A stretch of DNA of 64,000 bases, taken from contig NZ_CP083582.1 in the NCBI RefSeq assembly GCF_020091585.1, positions 1,736,001 to 1,800,000 of the forward strand, read 5' to 3'. Every line of letters begins with the position of its first letter. Position 1 is the stretch's first letter. The notes below the pieces were generated by a model. That model saw only the letters and a program-made list of their open reading frames with translations. It did not search any database and was not told where the DNA came from. The position numbers were made by a program, and so were the translations under genes. This stretch comes from Kovacikia minuta CCNUW1 (GTDB taxonomy: Bacteria; Cyanobacteriota; Cyanobacteriia; Leptolyngbyales; Leptolyngbyaceae). This document shows positions 56,936-64,000 of the stretch, piece by piece.

Positions 56936-58477
56936 ATGGTGTCTCGCCTGCCACTGATTGAAGTTGTTGATCTTTGCTTCCGGCATCCGGGTCGATCGCA
57001 CCCGACGATCGCCGGTGTCAACCTGACCCTCAATCCAGGTGAGATTGTTTTAATTGCAGGCGCAACCGGAAGTGGCAAGAGCACATTGCTAAATTGCTTA
57101 ACAGGCATTGCCCCCAACCATACAGGCGGAGAGCTGCACGGAAAGATAGGGTTTCAGGGAACTGATATCCGCGAGTGGTCTGTGCGCCAGCGATCGCGCC
57201 ATTTCTGTACCATCTTGCAAAACGTTGAGATTCAGATCTTTACCGATCGGGTGTGGGAAGAATTGGCATTTGGCCTAGAAAACTGGAATGTTCCTGCCAC
57301 CCAGATTCCCCCATTAATTGACACCTCCCTCCAAAATTTTGGGCTGGACAACCAGCGAGACTGGTTCATTCGGCAGCTCTCAGCCGGTCAGAAACAACGC
57401 CTGCTACTGGCTTGTTTGCTGGCAACCGGTCAACCTGTGCTGCTGCTCGACGAACCTCTGGCATACCTGGATGCCAAAGGTGTCAAACAACTCTTGCAAT
57501 TGCTGCGATCGCGGGCGGACGAGGGGCAATCCGTTTTGCTGATTGAACATCGGCTTGATGTCGTCAGTGAGATTTGCGATCGCGCCTACTCCTTTGAGGA
57601 TGGCAAGTTGGTAGAAGGCAGAAGTCAGCAAGCAGGGAGTCAGGAGCCAGGAGTCAGGAGTCAGGAGCCAGGAAAGGAGGGAGACGCGGGGACACGGGGA
57701 CACAGGGACACGGAGACGAAGGCAGAGGGCAGAGGGCAGAGGGCAGAAGGGGACACGGGGAAACAGGGACACGGGGACACGGGGAAGTTAATTCAAAATT
57801 CAAAATTCAAAATTCAAAATTTAGAACTCAACACTCAAAACTCTTCCCCCATACCCCACACCCCACACCCCACACCCGATCTTCTCCAAACCCACCAACT
57901 CAGTTGGGGAGGCTATCCACCCTTTCCCGACTTACAGGTGAAAGCGGGGGAAACGGTTTTGCTGCAAGGAGACAATGGTTGCGGTAAAACAACCCTCCTC
58001 AAGCTCCTGAGTGGATTACTGAAACCGACGACTGGAACGTTGGAGATCTTGGGTCGCAACCGGAGAAACCGTAGCGTTGTGGAGATTTCTAAAGATGTAG
58101 GGTTTGTGCTGCAAAATCCAAATCACCAGCTATTTGCCGATAGTGTGCGATCGGAAGTTTTGCAGCCGGGCGTGTCGGCAGAAAGGGCAAACACACTGCT
58201 AGAGCGCCTGAATTTGGGCGATCGGGCTGATAGGCACCCCCAGTCCCTTTCCCAGGGGCAGAAACGTCGGTTAGCATTGGGAGCAGTATTAGCCAGACAA
58301 CCCAAAATTTGCCTGCTAGATGAGATTACCGTGGGACAAGACCCCCAATCCCTAGCTTTAATGCTGCGGGTACTGCGAGAATTTACAACCCAGGGCAGTG
58401 CGTTAATACTCACGTCCCACGATCCGTTAGCAGCAGCAGCGCTTAACGCTCGAATTGTTCAGATTGGAGTAGCATGA
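56936..58477 (+). CDS. ECF transporter fused double ATPase (EcfA-EcfA')
   Basis: 513 residues, two ABC ATPases in one chain. First: Walker A GATGSGKST (near 42), signature LSAGQKQR (near 148), Walker B LLLDEPLAY. Second: Walker A GDNGCGKTT (near 345), signature LSQGQKRR (near 438), Walker B CLLDEITVG. They power the S/T complex upstream. The linker (about 226-317) is unusual: it is built wholly from STRR-encoded low-complexity sequence (SQEPGVRSQEPG, GDTGKQGHGDTG, NSKFKIQN, PHTPHPTP). Frame is kept throughout. Confidence 0.9.
   Translation: MVSRLPLIEVVDLCFRHPGRSHPTIAGVNLTLNPGEIVLIAGATGSGKSTLLNCLTGIAPNHTGGELHGKIGFQGTDIREWSVRQRSRHFCTILQNVEIQIFTDRVWEELAFGLENWNVPATQIPPLIDTSLQNFGLDNQRDWFIRQLSAGQKQRLLLACLLATGQPVLLLDEPLAYLDAKGVKQLLQLLRSRADEGQSVLLIEHRLDVVSEICDRAYSFEDGKLVEGRSQQAGSQEPGVRSQEPGKEGDAGTRGHRDTETKAEGRGQRAEGDTGKQGHGDTGKLIQNSKFKIQNLELNTQNSSPIPHTPHPTPDLLQTHQLSWGGYPPFPDLQVKAGETVLLQGDNGCGKTTLLKLLSGLLKPTTGTLEILGRNRRNRSVVEISKDVGFVLQNPNHQLFADSVRSEVLQPGVSAERANTLLERLNLGDRADRHPQSLSQGQKRRLALGAVLARQPKICLLDEITVGQDPQSLALMLRVLREFTTQGSALILTSHDPLAAAALNARIVQIGVA
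57622..57872 (+). repeat. Four STRR types inside the ATPase linker
   Basis: In order: GTCAGGAGCCAGGA copies (57627-57676), GACACGG and GGCAGAG copies (57685-57785), TTCAAAA copies (57792-57820) and CACACCC copies (57853-57872). The same units occur between genes elsewhere in the window. Confidence 0.9.
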
Positions 58478-58835
58478 CCGACAAAGGTTAGCTGAAATCT
58501 TGCATCATTCTCAACCAACCTTGAGGAACCAGGTTTCTAAACGAAAACCTCTGATGCCTTGAGAACCCGGGTTTCTGAACGAAAAATCAGGGTTTTCAGG
58601 TTGAATCAATGGTGAGAAACCCGGTTTCTGATCCTGCTGCAAGATATAAGTTATACCCATTTGAATTGGAACCGCGACCGATCGGGTAGGGGCGTTTGGC
58701 CAAACGCCCTTACAGGATGTTGATGTGCCACGAAGACGATTTAATTGGGTATTAGGGCAAATTGAATGGTTGAAATGGCTCTATATCGGTCATTCCCCTT
58801 CTGCCCTCTGCCCCCTACCTTCTGCCTTTCCCAAT
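58478..58835. repeat. Intergenic region with dispersed repeats A and B
   Basis: Repeat A (58557-58645; GAGAAACCCGGTTTCTGATC) is repeated in the same orientation at 61277-61366. Repeat B (58655-58760; centred on GGGGCGTTTGGCCAAACGCC) is repeated inverted at about 61110-61230. A frame from a GTG at 58725 starts inside repeat B and is not the real gene start. Confidence 0.85.
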
Positions 58836-59717
58836 ATGACAGAGAACCAACGGCTAGACTTTGCGAATCAAGACTTGCGAAACCGCTCCTTTAAGGGCAA
58901 ACATCTCCAGGGCGCTAACTTCAGGGGGGCTGATATTCGGGGCTGTAATTTCAGCCATGCCTTGCTTATCGATGCCAACTTTGAGCGGGTCAGGACGGGA
59001 CAAACCCGACGGCAGCTCCTTGTTCTGGTGAGTGTGGCAGTGGCAGTCGGGTTGCTGGTTGCAGATGCGGTGAGTCGATTAATTTTTGGCGCACTGGGGC
59101 AGACTCCCCAGGAACCTGCCTGGAACTACGTGTTGGCGCTGTATGTGAGCCTGGGCATTGCCGCAACCGGAATTGGGGTGAGTGCTCTAACAAAAACCTA
59201 TACGATCGCACCCATCGCAAAAGTCATTTCTGGAGTTGCCTCTGGAGCATTGGTTGGCTTCTTTTATGGGGGTGTAAATGGGAATCAACTCCTGGCACTT
59301 TTCCATCAAAAGAGTGCAGGCGAGAACAATCCACGGACCGCGATCGCCGGAGCGGTTCTGCTTGGATTGGGGATGGCGATTGCCAACATCAAGTGCAGCC
59401 GTGGGTTTGTTTCGGTAGTTGTGGCAGCCGCAGGAACCGTAACAGCCTACGGATTCGCATTTTTGATGGGAACAACAGCGATCGCATGTCTCAGTACCCA
59501 TCGTTGGTTTTGGGGACTGACTCTCAGCCTGCTATCCCTGCTCTATCTCTGGCTAACCCTGAAAGCACTGACTTTAACGATTCACTCCATCAAGCACTTC
59601 TGGGGCACCACCTTTAGAAACGCGAACCTGACAAATGCCCAATTTGCTGGAGCAGAACTGAGGAATACCGATTTTACAGGTGCGATCGGGAGAGGAATGA
59701 AGGGAATAGGGGGATAG
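58836..59717 (+). CDS. Pentapeptide-repeat membrane protein
   Basis: 293 residues. Pentapeptide repeats flank the membrane part: GANFRGADIRGCNFSHALLI near 28-47 and ANLTNAQFAGAELRNTDFTG near the C-terminus. Between them are six to seven helices (about 60-260). The arrangement suggests the two repeat segments pair into one beta-helix. I start at ATG 58836 (MTENQRLDF), because the frame upstream is repeat sequence. Function unknown. Confidence 0.8.
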   Translation: MTENQRLDFANQDLRNRSFKGKHLQGANFRGADIRGCNFSHALLIDANFERVRTGQTRRQLLVLVSVAVAVGLLVADAVSRLIFGALGQTPQEPAWNYVLALYVSLGIAATGIGVSALTKTYTIAPIAKVISGVASGALVGFFYGGVNGNQLLALFHQKSAGENNPRTAIAGAVLLGLGMAIANIKCSRGFVSVVVAAAGTVTAYGFAFLMGTTAIACLSTHRWFWGLTLSLLSLLYLWLTLKALTLTIHSIKHFWGTTFRNANLTNAQFAGAELRNTDFTGAIGRGMKGIGG

Positions 59718-59787
59718 GTGGTAGGTGGTCGATAACTTTCATCCTTCATCCTTTCCCTACCACCTGACACCTGACACCTACCACCTG

Positions 59788-61092
59788 CTATATCGCCAGA
59801 TCTGCTTTCAAAAAATCAACAAACTGGCGGGCAGTCCGACCAGAGCGCCCGTTATGCCGGGTTGCCCACTGGAGGGCACGGTGTTGCAAATCCTCCGGAC
59901 TCAGCGGGATGCCAGCCTGCCCTGCCAGGTGGTGAATGATTTGCAGGTAGGTTGTTTGGTCAGCTGGTTCAAAGGTCAGCGTCAACCCAAATCGATCGCT
60001 GAACGACAGCTTTTCCTGTACCGTATCCCAGGCGTGAATTTCCTCGTTGTCCCTGGGACGGGGGCGATCGCCAAAAAACTCACGAATTAAATGGCGGCGG
60101 TTGGAGGTAGCATAGACGACGACATTCTGCGGTCGGGCGGTTAAATTTCCTTCCAGGACAACCTTCAACGCCTTGTAAGCATCCTCCTCTTCCTCAAACG
60201 AAAGATCATCGACAAAGATGATGAACTTCTGGGGCAACTCGCGTAACGGTTCCACAATCAGTGGCAAATCCTTCAAATCCGATTTGGCAACTTCAACCAG
60301 GCGAAGACCACGATCGCCAAACTGGTGTAGCAACCCCTTCACCAGCGACGACTTTCCTGAACCACGGCTGCCATAGAGCAGCACATGCAACGCGGGATAA
60401 CCGCTCAACAGAAACTCCGTATTCTTCAGCAGGGTTTCCTTCTGCGACTCGTAACCAACCAGATCGGTAATTTGCACCGGATCGGGATGGGCAATGCCAA
60501 GCAACTGCCCCGCCTGCCAGCGCAACGCGCGATATTCAGCAAATAGCCCCACCCCTTCCCTGCGGTAAAATTCCGCCAGCGTTTCCAGCCCATCCGCCCA
60601 AGCCTGTGTCCCCTTCAGCGCCGATTTTAGCCTGCTTAAGGTTGGCTCCGATCGCTCCTGCTCCCAAACGACGGGGGCAGTGGCAAGATCGGCAGCCACC
60701 TTCACCCATTCACTGATCTGCTCAAGATTGCATTCATAAAGGGTCTGCAATCTTTGCAAATCTTGGCGGGTCGCAGCAATCAGGGACGCGGACAGATCCG
60801 CCATCTGCACCCGCTGCACCTGACGGGTAAATGGGTTGTCATCCTTTAGGATGCCCGTCAGGAGGTAATCCTGCCAGCTTTGATTCCGGCTGGCTAATGA
60901 TTTAAACCAACGGCTATAGGCTCTGAGGCAGTCCAATCTACCCGTCGCATCCGTTTGTTCGGCATGGCAGAGGGTTTGCAGTAGCTCCAGAAACGCCAAT
61001 CCCACCTCCCCATCTAGCACCGATTGGTAGATCAATAAAGAAGCAGCCTGACACAGCAAAGAATGGGGCGAAGTCGCAATAGAGGCATCCAT
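59788..61092 (-). CDS. DUF815 family ATPase (AAA)
   Basis: 434 residues. An N-terminal helical region (about 1-210) is followed by an ATPase with Walker A LLYGSRGSGKSS (near 240), Walker B KFIIFVDDLSFEEEEDAYKA (near 285), sensor VVYATSNRRHLI, and the C-terminal arginine-rich RSGRTARQFVDFL. I use ATG 61092 (MDASIATSPHSLL); the frame runs to 61437, but that extension is repeats A and B. Role unknown. Confidence 0.8.
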   Translation of the reverse strand: MDASIATSPHSLLCQAASLLIYQSVLDGEVGLAFLELLQTLCHAEQTDATGRLDCLRAYSRWFKSLASRNQSWQDYLLTGILKDDNPFTRQVQRVQMADLSASLIAATRQDLQRLQTLYECNLEQISEWVKVAADLATAPVVWEQERSEPTLSRLKSALKGTQAWADGLETLAEFYRREGVGLFAEYRALRWQAGQLLGIAHPDPVQITDLVGYESQKETLLKNTEFLLSGYPALHVLLYGSRGSGKSSLVKGLLHQFGDRGLRLVEVAKSDLKDLPLIVEPLRELPQKFIIFVDDLSFEEEEDAYKALKVVLEGNLTARPQNVVVYATSNRRHLIREFFGDRPRPRDNEEIHAWDTVQEKLSFSDRFGLTLTFEPADQTTYLQIIHHLAGQAGIPLSPEDLQHRALQWATRHNGRSGRTARQFVDFLKADLAI

Positions 61093-61109
61093 AGAAATAG
61101 AATCCAGAA

Positions 61110-61366
61110 TCCAGGAGTCATTCCAAATTAAATAGTCTTCGTGGCCCATCAACATCCTGTAGGGGCGTTTGGCCGAAACGCCCCTACCCGATCGGTCGCA
61201 TTTGCAATTCAAATTGGTATCAGAATCCAGAATAACTGCTTTCCCCCTAACACCTGATATGTAGGTCATCAACAAACCTTGAGAAACCGGGTTTCTGAAT
61301 GAAAACTCAGGGATTTCAGTCAGATTGATCAAGGGTGAGGAACCCGGTTTCTGATCCTGCAAGATG
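61110..61366. repeat. Second copies of dispersed repeats A and B
   Basis: Repeat B (about 61110-61230, inverted relative to 58.7 kb) carries the hairpin GGGGCGTTTGGCCGAAACGCC. Repeat A (61277-61366) carries GAGAAACCGGGTTTCTGA and GGTGAGGAACCCGGTTTCTG. Confidence 0.85.
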
Positions 61367-61394
61367 TGAGTCGTGCCAGTTATAAAAGTTGTGT

Positions 61395-61796
61395 TTAAGA
61401 ATCGCCAGCAGTATTTGCAGATTGACACTGGGTACATAATCCAAAAAATTCCAGCATGTGGTAGTAAATTTTGAACTGGTAGGACTGGTTCAACTGAGTT
61501 TCCAGTTCATGTACCGGGCACTCATCAATGGGAATGGAACCCCCACATTGCAGACAGGTCAGGTGATGCTTGTCCTCCTGAATCAGGCTATAAAGCGCTT
61601 CGCCCCCCGCAACTGCCCGCGCCTGTACCACACCCTCTAGCTTCAATGACTCTAGAGCGCGGTAAACCGTTGCCAACCCCATTGCCTGATCCCGATTGCG
61701 CATTTCAATATACAAATCCTGAGCTGAAATGGCTCGATTGAGGGTTTGTAGCACCTTAAGAATGCGATCCTGGCTGCGCGTGCGATGAGATTTCAT
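61395..61796 (-). CDS. Fur family transcriptional regulator
   Basis: 133 residues. Winged-helix DNA-binding domain (MGLATVYRALESLKLEGVVQ), then the dimerisation domain with zinc-binding cysteines in LTCLQCGGSIPIDE and the C-terminal CTQC. The metal-site histidines (KHHLTC) are present. Fur-family repressors sense iron, zinc or peroxide; the double CxxC and lack of the HHDH-type iron site suggest Zur or PerR, but I cannot decide. Convergence with no target gene is visible. Confidence 0.85.
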   Translation of the reverse strand: MKSHRTRSQDRILKVLQTLNRAISAQDLYIEMRNRDQAMGLATVYRALESLKLEGVVQARAVAGGEALYSLIQEDKHHLTCLQCGGSIPIDECPVHELETQLNQSYQFKIYYHMLEFFGLCTQCQSANTAGDS

Positions 61797-62033
61797 AGAG
61801 AGATGAGGGATAGAAGAAGGGAATTTGTCGAACGTCTCTTTGGGGATAGGTGGTGTTTCAGATTTACGGTGGCAGCCTTAGCAACGTTCCGCCGAACGTC
61901 TCTACAGCATAGGAACAACCTATCTAGAACACCACCTGAGGCTATATCCCAGATTAGTCTCTTGACAGACTCCCTTGTAAAAAACTTATCGGTAACCCTC
62001 CTCCTTTTCCTGCCTTCATCCCTGACCCACGCC

Positions 62034-63497
62034 CTATTGCCGAACCAAAATGCACCCAGAACGAGCGGGCAGTTTCAGTTCCAACTGAGCCGTCCCTTCG
62101 TCATTCATCCATTGAAAGTCTGCATTACCAAACAGGAGTTGATTCGGTTGGGACTTGAGTATCTCTGCTTGAAACTGCACATGGGCGGGTACGGTTCCAA
62201 TATTAACGGCAACCAATAGTTCTTCCTCTCCCAAAATACGAGCAAAGACATAAACCGTGGTTTCAGCAAATAGCATTTGATATTTCCCAACTCGCAGTGC
62301 GGGGTAAGCGTGGCGGCAGGCGATGAGTTTGCGATGGTAGGAAAAGATTTCCCGATCCCATTCAGCCTCTGGGGGAAACCCGCGCCGGGAATCTGGATCG
62401 AGCGCCCCTGCTAAGCCCACTTCATCTCCATAGTAAATGCTGGGTGCGCCAGGGAAGGTCAGCAGGAGTAGGGTTGCCAATTCGACGCTGGCTCGATCGC
62501 CCCCTGCGATTGTCAGCAATCGGGCGGTGTCATGGCTTGCCAGCAGGTTTAACTGGGTCAGCTGAATTTCCCAAGGATAAAGGTTTAAGAGCTGCTGAAT
62601 TTGCTCACCGTACTCCTTGGCAAACAACGGTGGATAGGGGTGGTAGGACCGATCCTGCACCTGCTCCATGTCCACCCGATCGCCTGCGGTGAAGGCAATG
62701 GTTGGTGCCGCAAACAGATAATTCATGACACCATCGAACTGCGTGCCATCCAGCCATTCCCGCGAATCCTCCCATACCTCGCCGACAATGTAAGCTTCCG
62801 GGTTGAGGGCTTTAACGCGATCGCGAAATTCTTGCCAGAAGCCAGGAGTTCTGACTTCAAACGGTACATCCAACCGCCAACCATCAATGCCGAACTTAAT
62901 CCAGTATTCGGCAATCTCCATGATGTATTCCCGCACTTCCGGGTTGTCATGGTTGAACACAGGTAATGCCCGATTCCCAGCCCACCCCTCATAGTTTGCC
63001 GGAAACTCTCCGTTGTAGGGAGACAGGGGCCAACCCTGCAACTTAAACCAATCTACCCAGGGGGAATAGGGACCATTTTCCAGTACATCATGGAAAAAGA
63101 AAAAGCCCCGACTGGAATGGTTAAACACCCCATCCAAAACCACCTTAATATCCCGTCGATGCGCCTCATCCAATAGTTCCTTAAACGCCGAATTTCCCCC
63201 CAACATCGGGTCAACCTGATAATAGTCGTGGGTATGGTAACGGTGATTACTGGCTGACTGAAAAATCGGCGTGAAATAAACGGCATTGATTCCCAAATCT
63301 TGCAGATAATCCAGCTTTTCAATCACGCCCCACAAATCCCCACCTTTGTAGCCCTGGAGCGTGGGCATCGCAGACCATTCTTCCCAGGTCGCATTTTTCA
63401 ATAGCCGCTTGCGGGGTTGCTGGCTACGGGCGAAACGGTCTGGAAAAATCTGATAGAAAACCGCATGCTTAACCCAATCCGGCGTTTGAATCTCCAT
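62034..63497 (-). CDS. GH13 alpha-amylase family enzyme
   Basis: 487 residues. Strong ribosome site AGGAGG 10 bases before ATG 63497. Barrel motifs: AVYFTPIFQS, DGVFNHSS, GWRLDVPFEV (Asp nucleophile), IVGEVWED (Glu acid/base) and LLASHDTARLL. The layout, without an N-terminal CBM34 domain but with KHAVFYQIFPDRF at the start, resembles cyclomaltodextrinase or neopullulanase-type enzymes. It probably breaks down maltodextrins from glycogen turnover, together with GlgX. Confidence 0.9.
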   Translation of the reverse strand: MEIQTPDWVKHAVFYQIFPDRFARSQQPRKRLLKNATWEEWSAMPTLQGYKGGDLWGVIEKLDYLQDLGINAVYFTPIFQSASNHRYHTHDYYQVDPMLGGNSAFKELLDEAHRRDIKVVLDGVFNHSSRGFFFFHDVLENGPYSPWVDWFKLQGWPLSPYNGEFPANYEGWAGNRALPVFNHDNPEVREYIMEIAEYWIKFGIDGWRLDVPFEVRTPGFWQEFRDRVKALNPEAYIVGEVWEDSREWLDGTQFDGVMNYLFAAPTIAFTAGDRVDMEQVQDRSYHPYPPLFAKEYGEQIQQLLNLYPWEIQLTQLNLLASHDTARLLTIAGGDRASVELATLLLLTFPGAPSIYYGDEVGLAGALDPDSRRGFPPEAEWDREIFSYHRKLIACRHAYPALRVGKYQMLFAETTVYVFARILGEEELLVAVNIGTVPAHVQFQAEILKSQPNQLLFGNADFQWMNDEGTAQLELKLPARSGCILVRQ

Positions 63498-64000
63498 TGT
63501 GATTTATCCTCCTACTCCAGGGATTAGGTTACAAATATTTACGAATTCTGAACTCTACTTTCCGGTAGAGACTTTGCTGAGGAATGGGAATTAAATAAGT
63601 TCGAGAATTGGGTAGGGGCGGGTTTACCGATATCTTCATACAAATGATGGTTTGACTGTAAAACCCGCCCGTACAATTCGCGGTATTTGTTTAATCCGTG
63701 ATCTTTAATTGATGGATTTATACCAATTTGAGTGACGTTAAAGGCAGATGATTTCCTGGAAAGCTTATCTCTAAAGGCTTCTACAATCTACAATCTGCAA
63801 TCTAAAACGGTATTACATATCAAAATTCCCCCAGGGAAGTTTTACCAGAAACTTCCCTGGGGGTGGTAGAACCGTCCTTTTAAGATGATGAATTTAACAA
63901 ATCCGCAAACTGTACGGGCGGGTTTAGCAGACTACCGTTACCCTGCAATAGTTTGGCGGCAAAACCCGCCCCTACCCACTGGCGAACTTATCTAATTCCC
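63498..64000. repeat. Intergenic region with two related hairpin repeats
   Basis: C1 (63611-63675) has arms GTAGGGGCGGGTTTA and TAAAACCCGCCCGTAC. C2 (63912-63976) has arms GTACGGGCGGGTTTA and AAAACCCGCCCCTAC. Both enclose about 30-35 unrelated bases. No gene is supported from here to the window end. An AACTTCCC/GGGGGAAGTTT hairpin near 63830-63861 (CCCAGGGAAGTTT and AAACTTCCCTGGG) also looks terminator-like. Confidence 0.85.
63831..63862. terminator. Perfect hairpin CCCAGGGAAGTTT
   Basis: Inverted arms CCCAGGGAAGTTT and AAACTTCCCTGGG, separated by TACCAG, with no gene directly before them in the window. It could terminate a gene beyond the right edge or be a repeat. Confidence 0.5.

Noticed and set aside
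1-64000. tRNA or rRNA genes
   Set aside because: No cloverleaf with GGTTCGAATCC-type T arm or rRNA core sequence was recognised on either strand; a tRNAscan run would be decisive.

Overview
The window is chromosomal DNA from a cyanobacterium, probably a filamentous Leptolyngbya/Oscillatoria-type organism. Evidence: petB and petD (cytochrome b6f), a ctpA-type D1-processing protease next to them, an HpsJ-like protein, several cyanobacteria-restricted families (DUF3086, DUF3119, DUF3318, DUF1499), very frequent GCGATCGC (HIP1) octamers, and many heptanucleotide short tandem repeats (STRRs) between genes. No rRNA or tRNA gene was recognised.

Layout. 1-6.8 kb: DUF502 membrane protein (cut by the window edge), HpsJ-like protein, 6-phosphogluconolactonase, two FHA-domain proteins (one fused to a degenerate kinase), a nucleoside-type ABC permease and a GlsB/YeaQ protein. 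7.5-11.5 kb: an alpha/beta hydrolase lacking its nucleophile, a TerC operon and a ruined sensor kinase. 11.6-19.3 kb: FHA-ABCG transporter, MlaE permease plus DUF3119, DUF3086, and a repeat coiled-coil protein. 19.3-25 kb: plsY, an MsbA-like exporter, DUF3318 and a secreted protein. 25-33.6 kb: a large MASE1/PAS/GAF histidine kinase, a radical SAM protein, an amidohydrolase, and a 21-bp minisatellite. 34-39 kb: a BrnT-type toxin-antitoxin pair, gene fragments, cytochrome P450, an AT-rich nuclease-like gene and a YheT-like hydrolase. 39-44.6 kb: a GroES without GroEL, glgX and a MscS channel with a cyclic-nucleotide domain. 45.1-46.4 kb: a CRISPR array of 17 repeats without cas genes. 46.7-54.3 kb: a second coiled-coil paralogue, a TIGR00725-like protein, an oxidoreductase, DUF1499, petBD, ctpA, an HD phosphohydrolase and purS. 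54.4-64 kb: a phosphodiester glycosidase, an ECF-type transporter (S, T and fused A-A'), a pentapeptide protein, a DUF815 ATPase, a Fur-family regulator and a GH13 amylase.

Two themes stand out. First, at least eight genes are broken by frameshifts, and every one I could analyse is repaired by deleting a single base. This points either to insertion-type sequencing errors or to recent decay. Second, repeats are abundant and active: STRRs have entered coding sequence in frame at two places (a histidine-kinase ATPase domain and an ABC ATPase linker), dispersed hairpin repeats lie beside several genes, and a 188-bp MITE-like element with 10-bp target duplications sits inside one such hairpin repeat.

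Functionally the window mixes core photosynthesis and carbon-storage genes (petBD, ctpA, pgl, glgX, GH13) with signalling (FHA, histidine kinases), envelope transport (MlaE, MsbA-like, FHA-ABCG, ECF) and small defence or mobile modules (CRISPR array, BrnT/antitoxin, nuclease-like gene).
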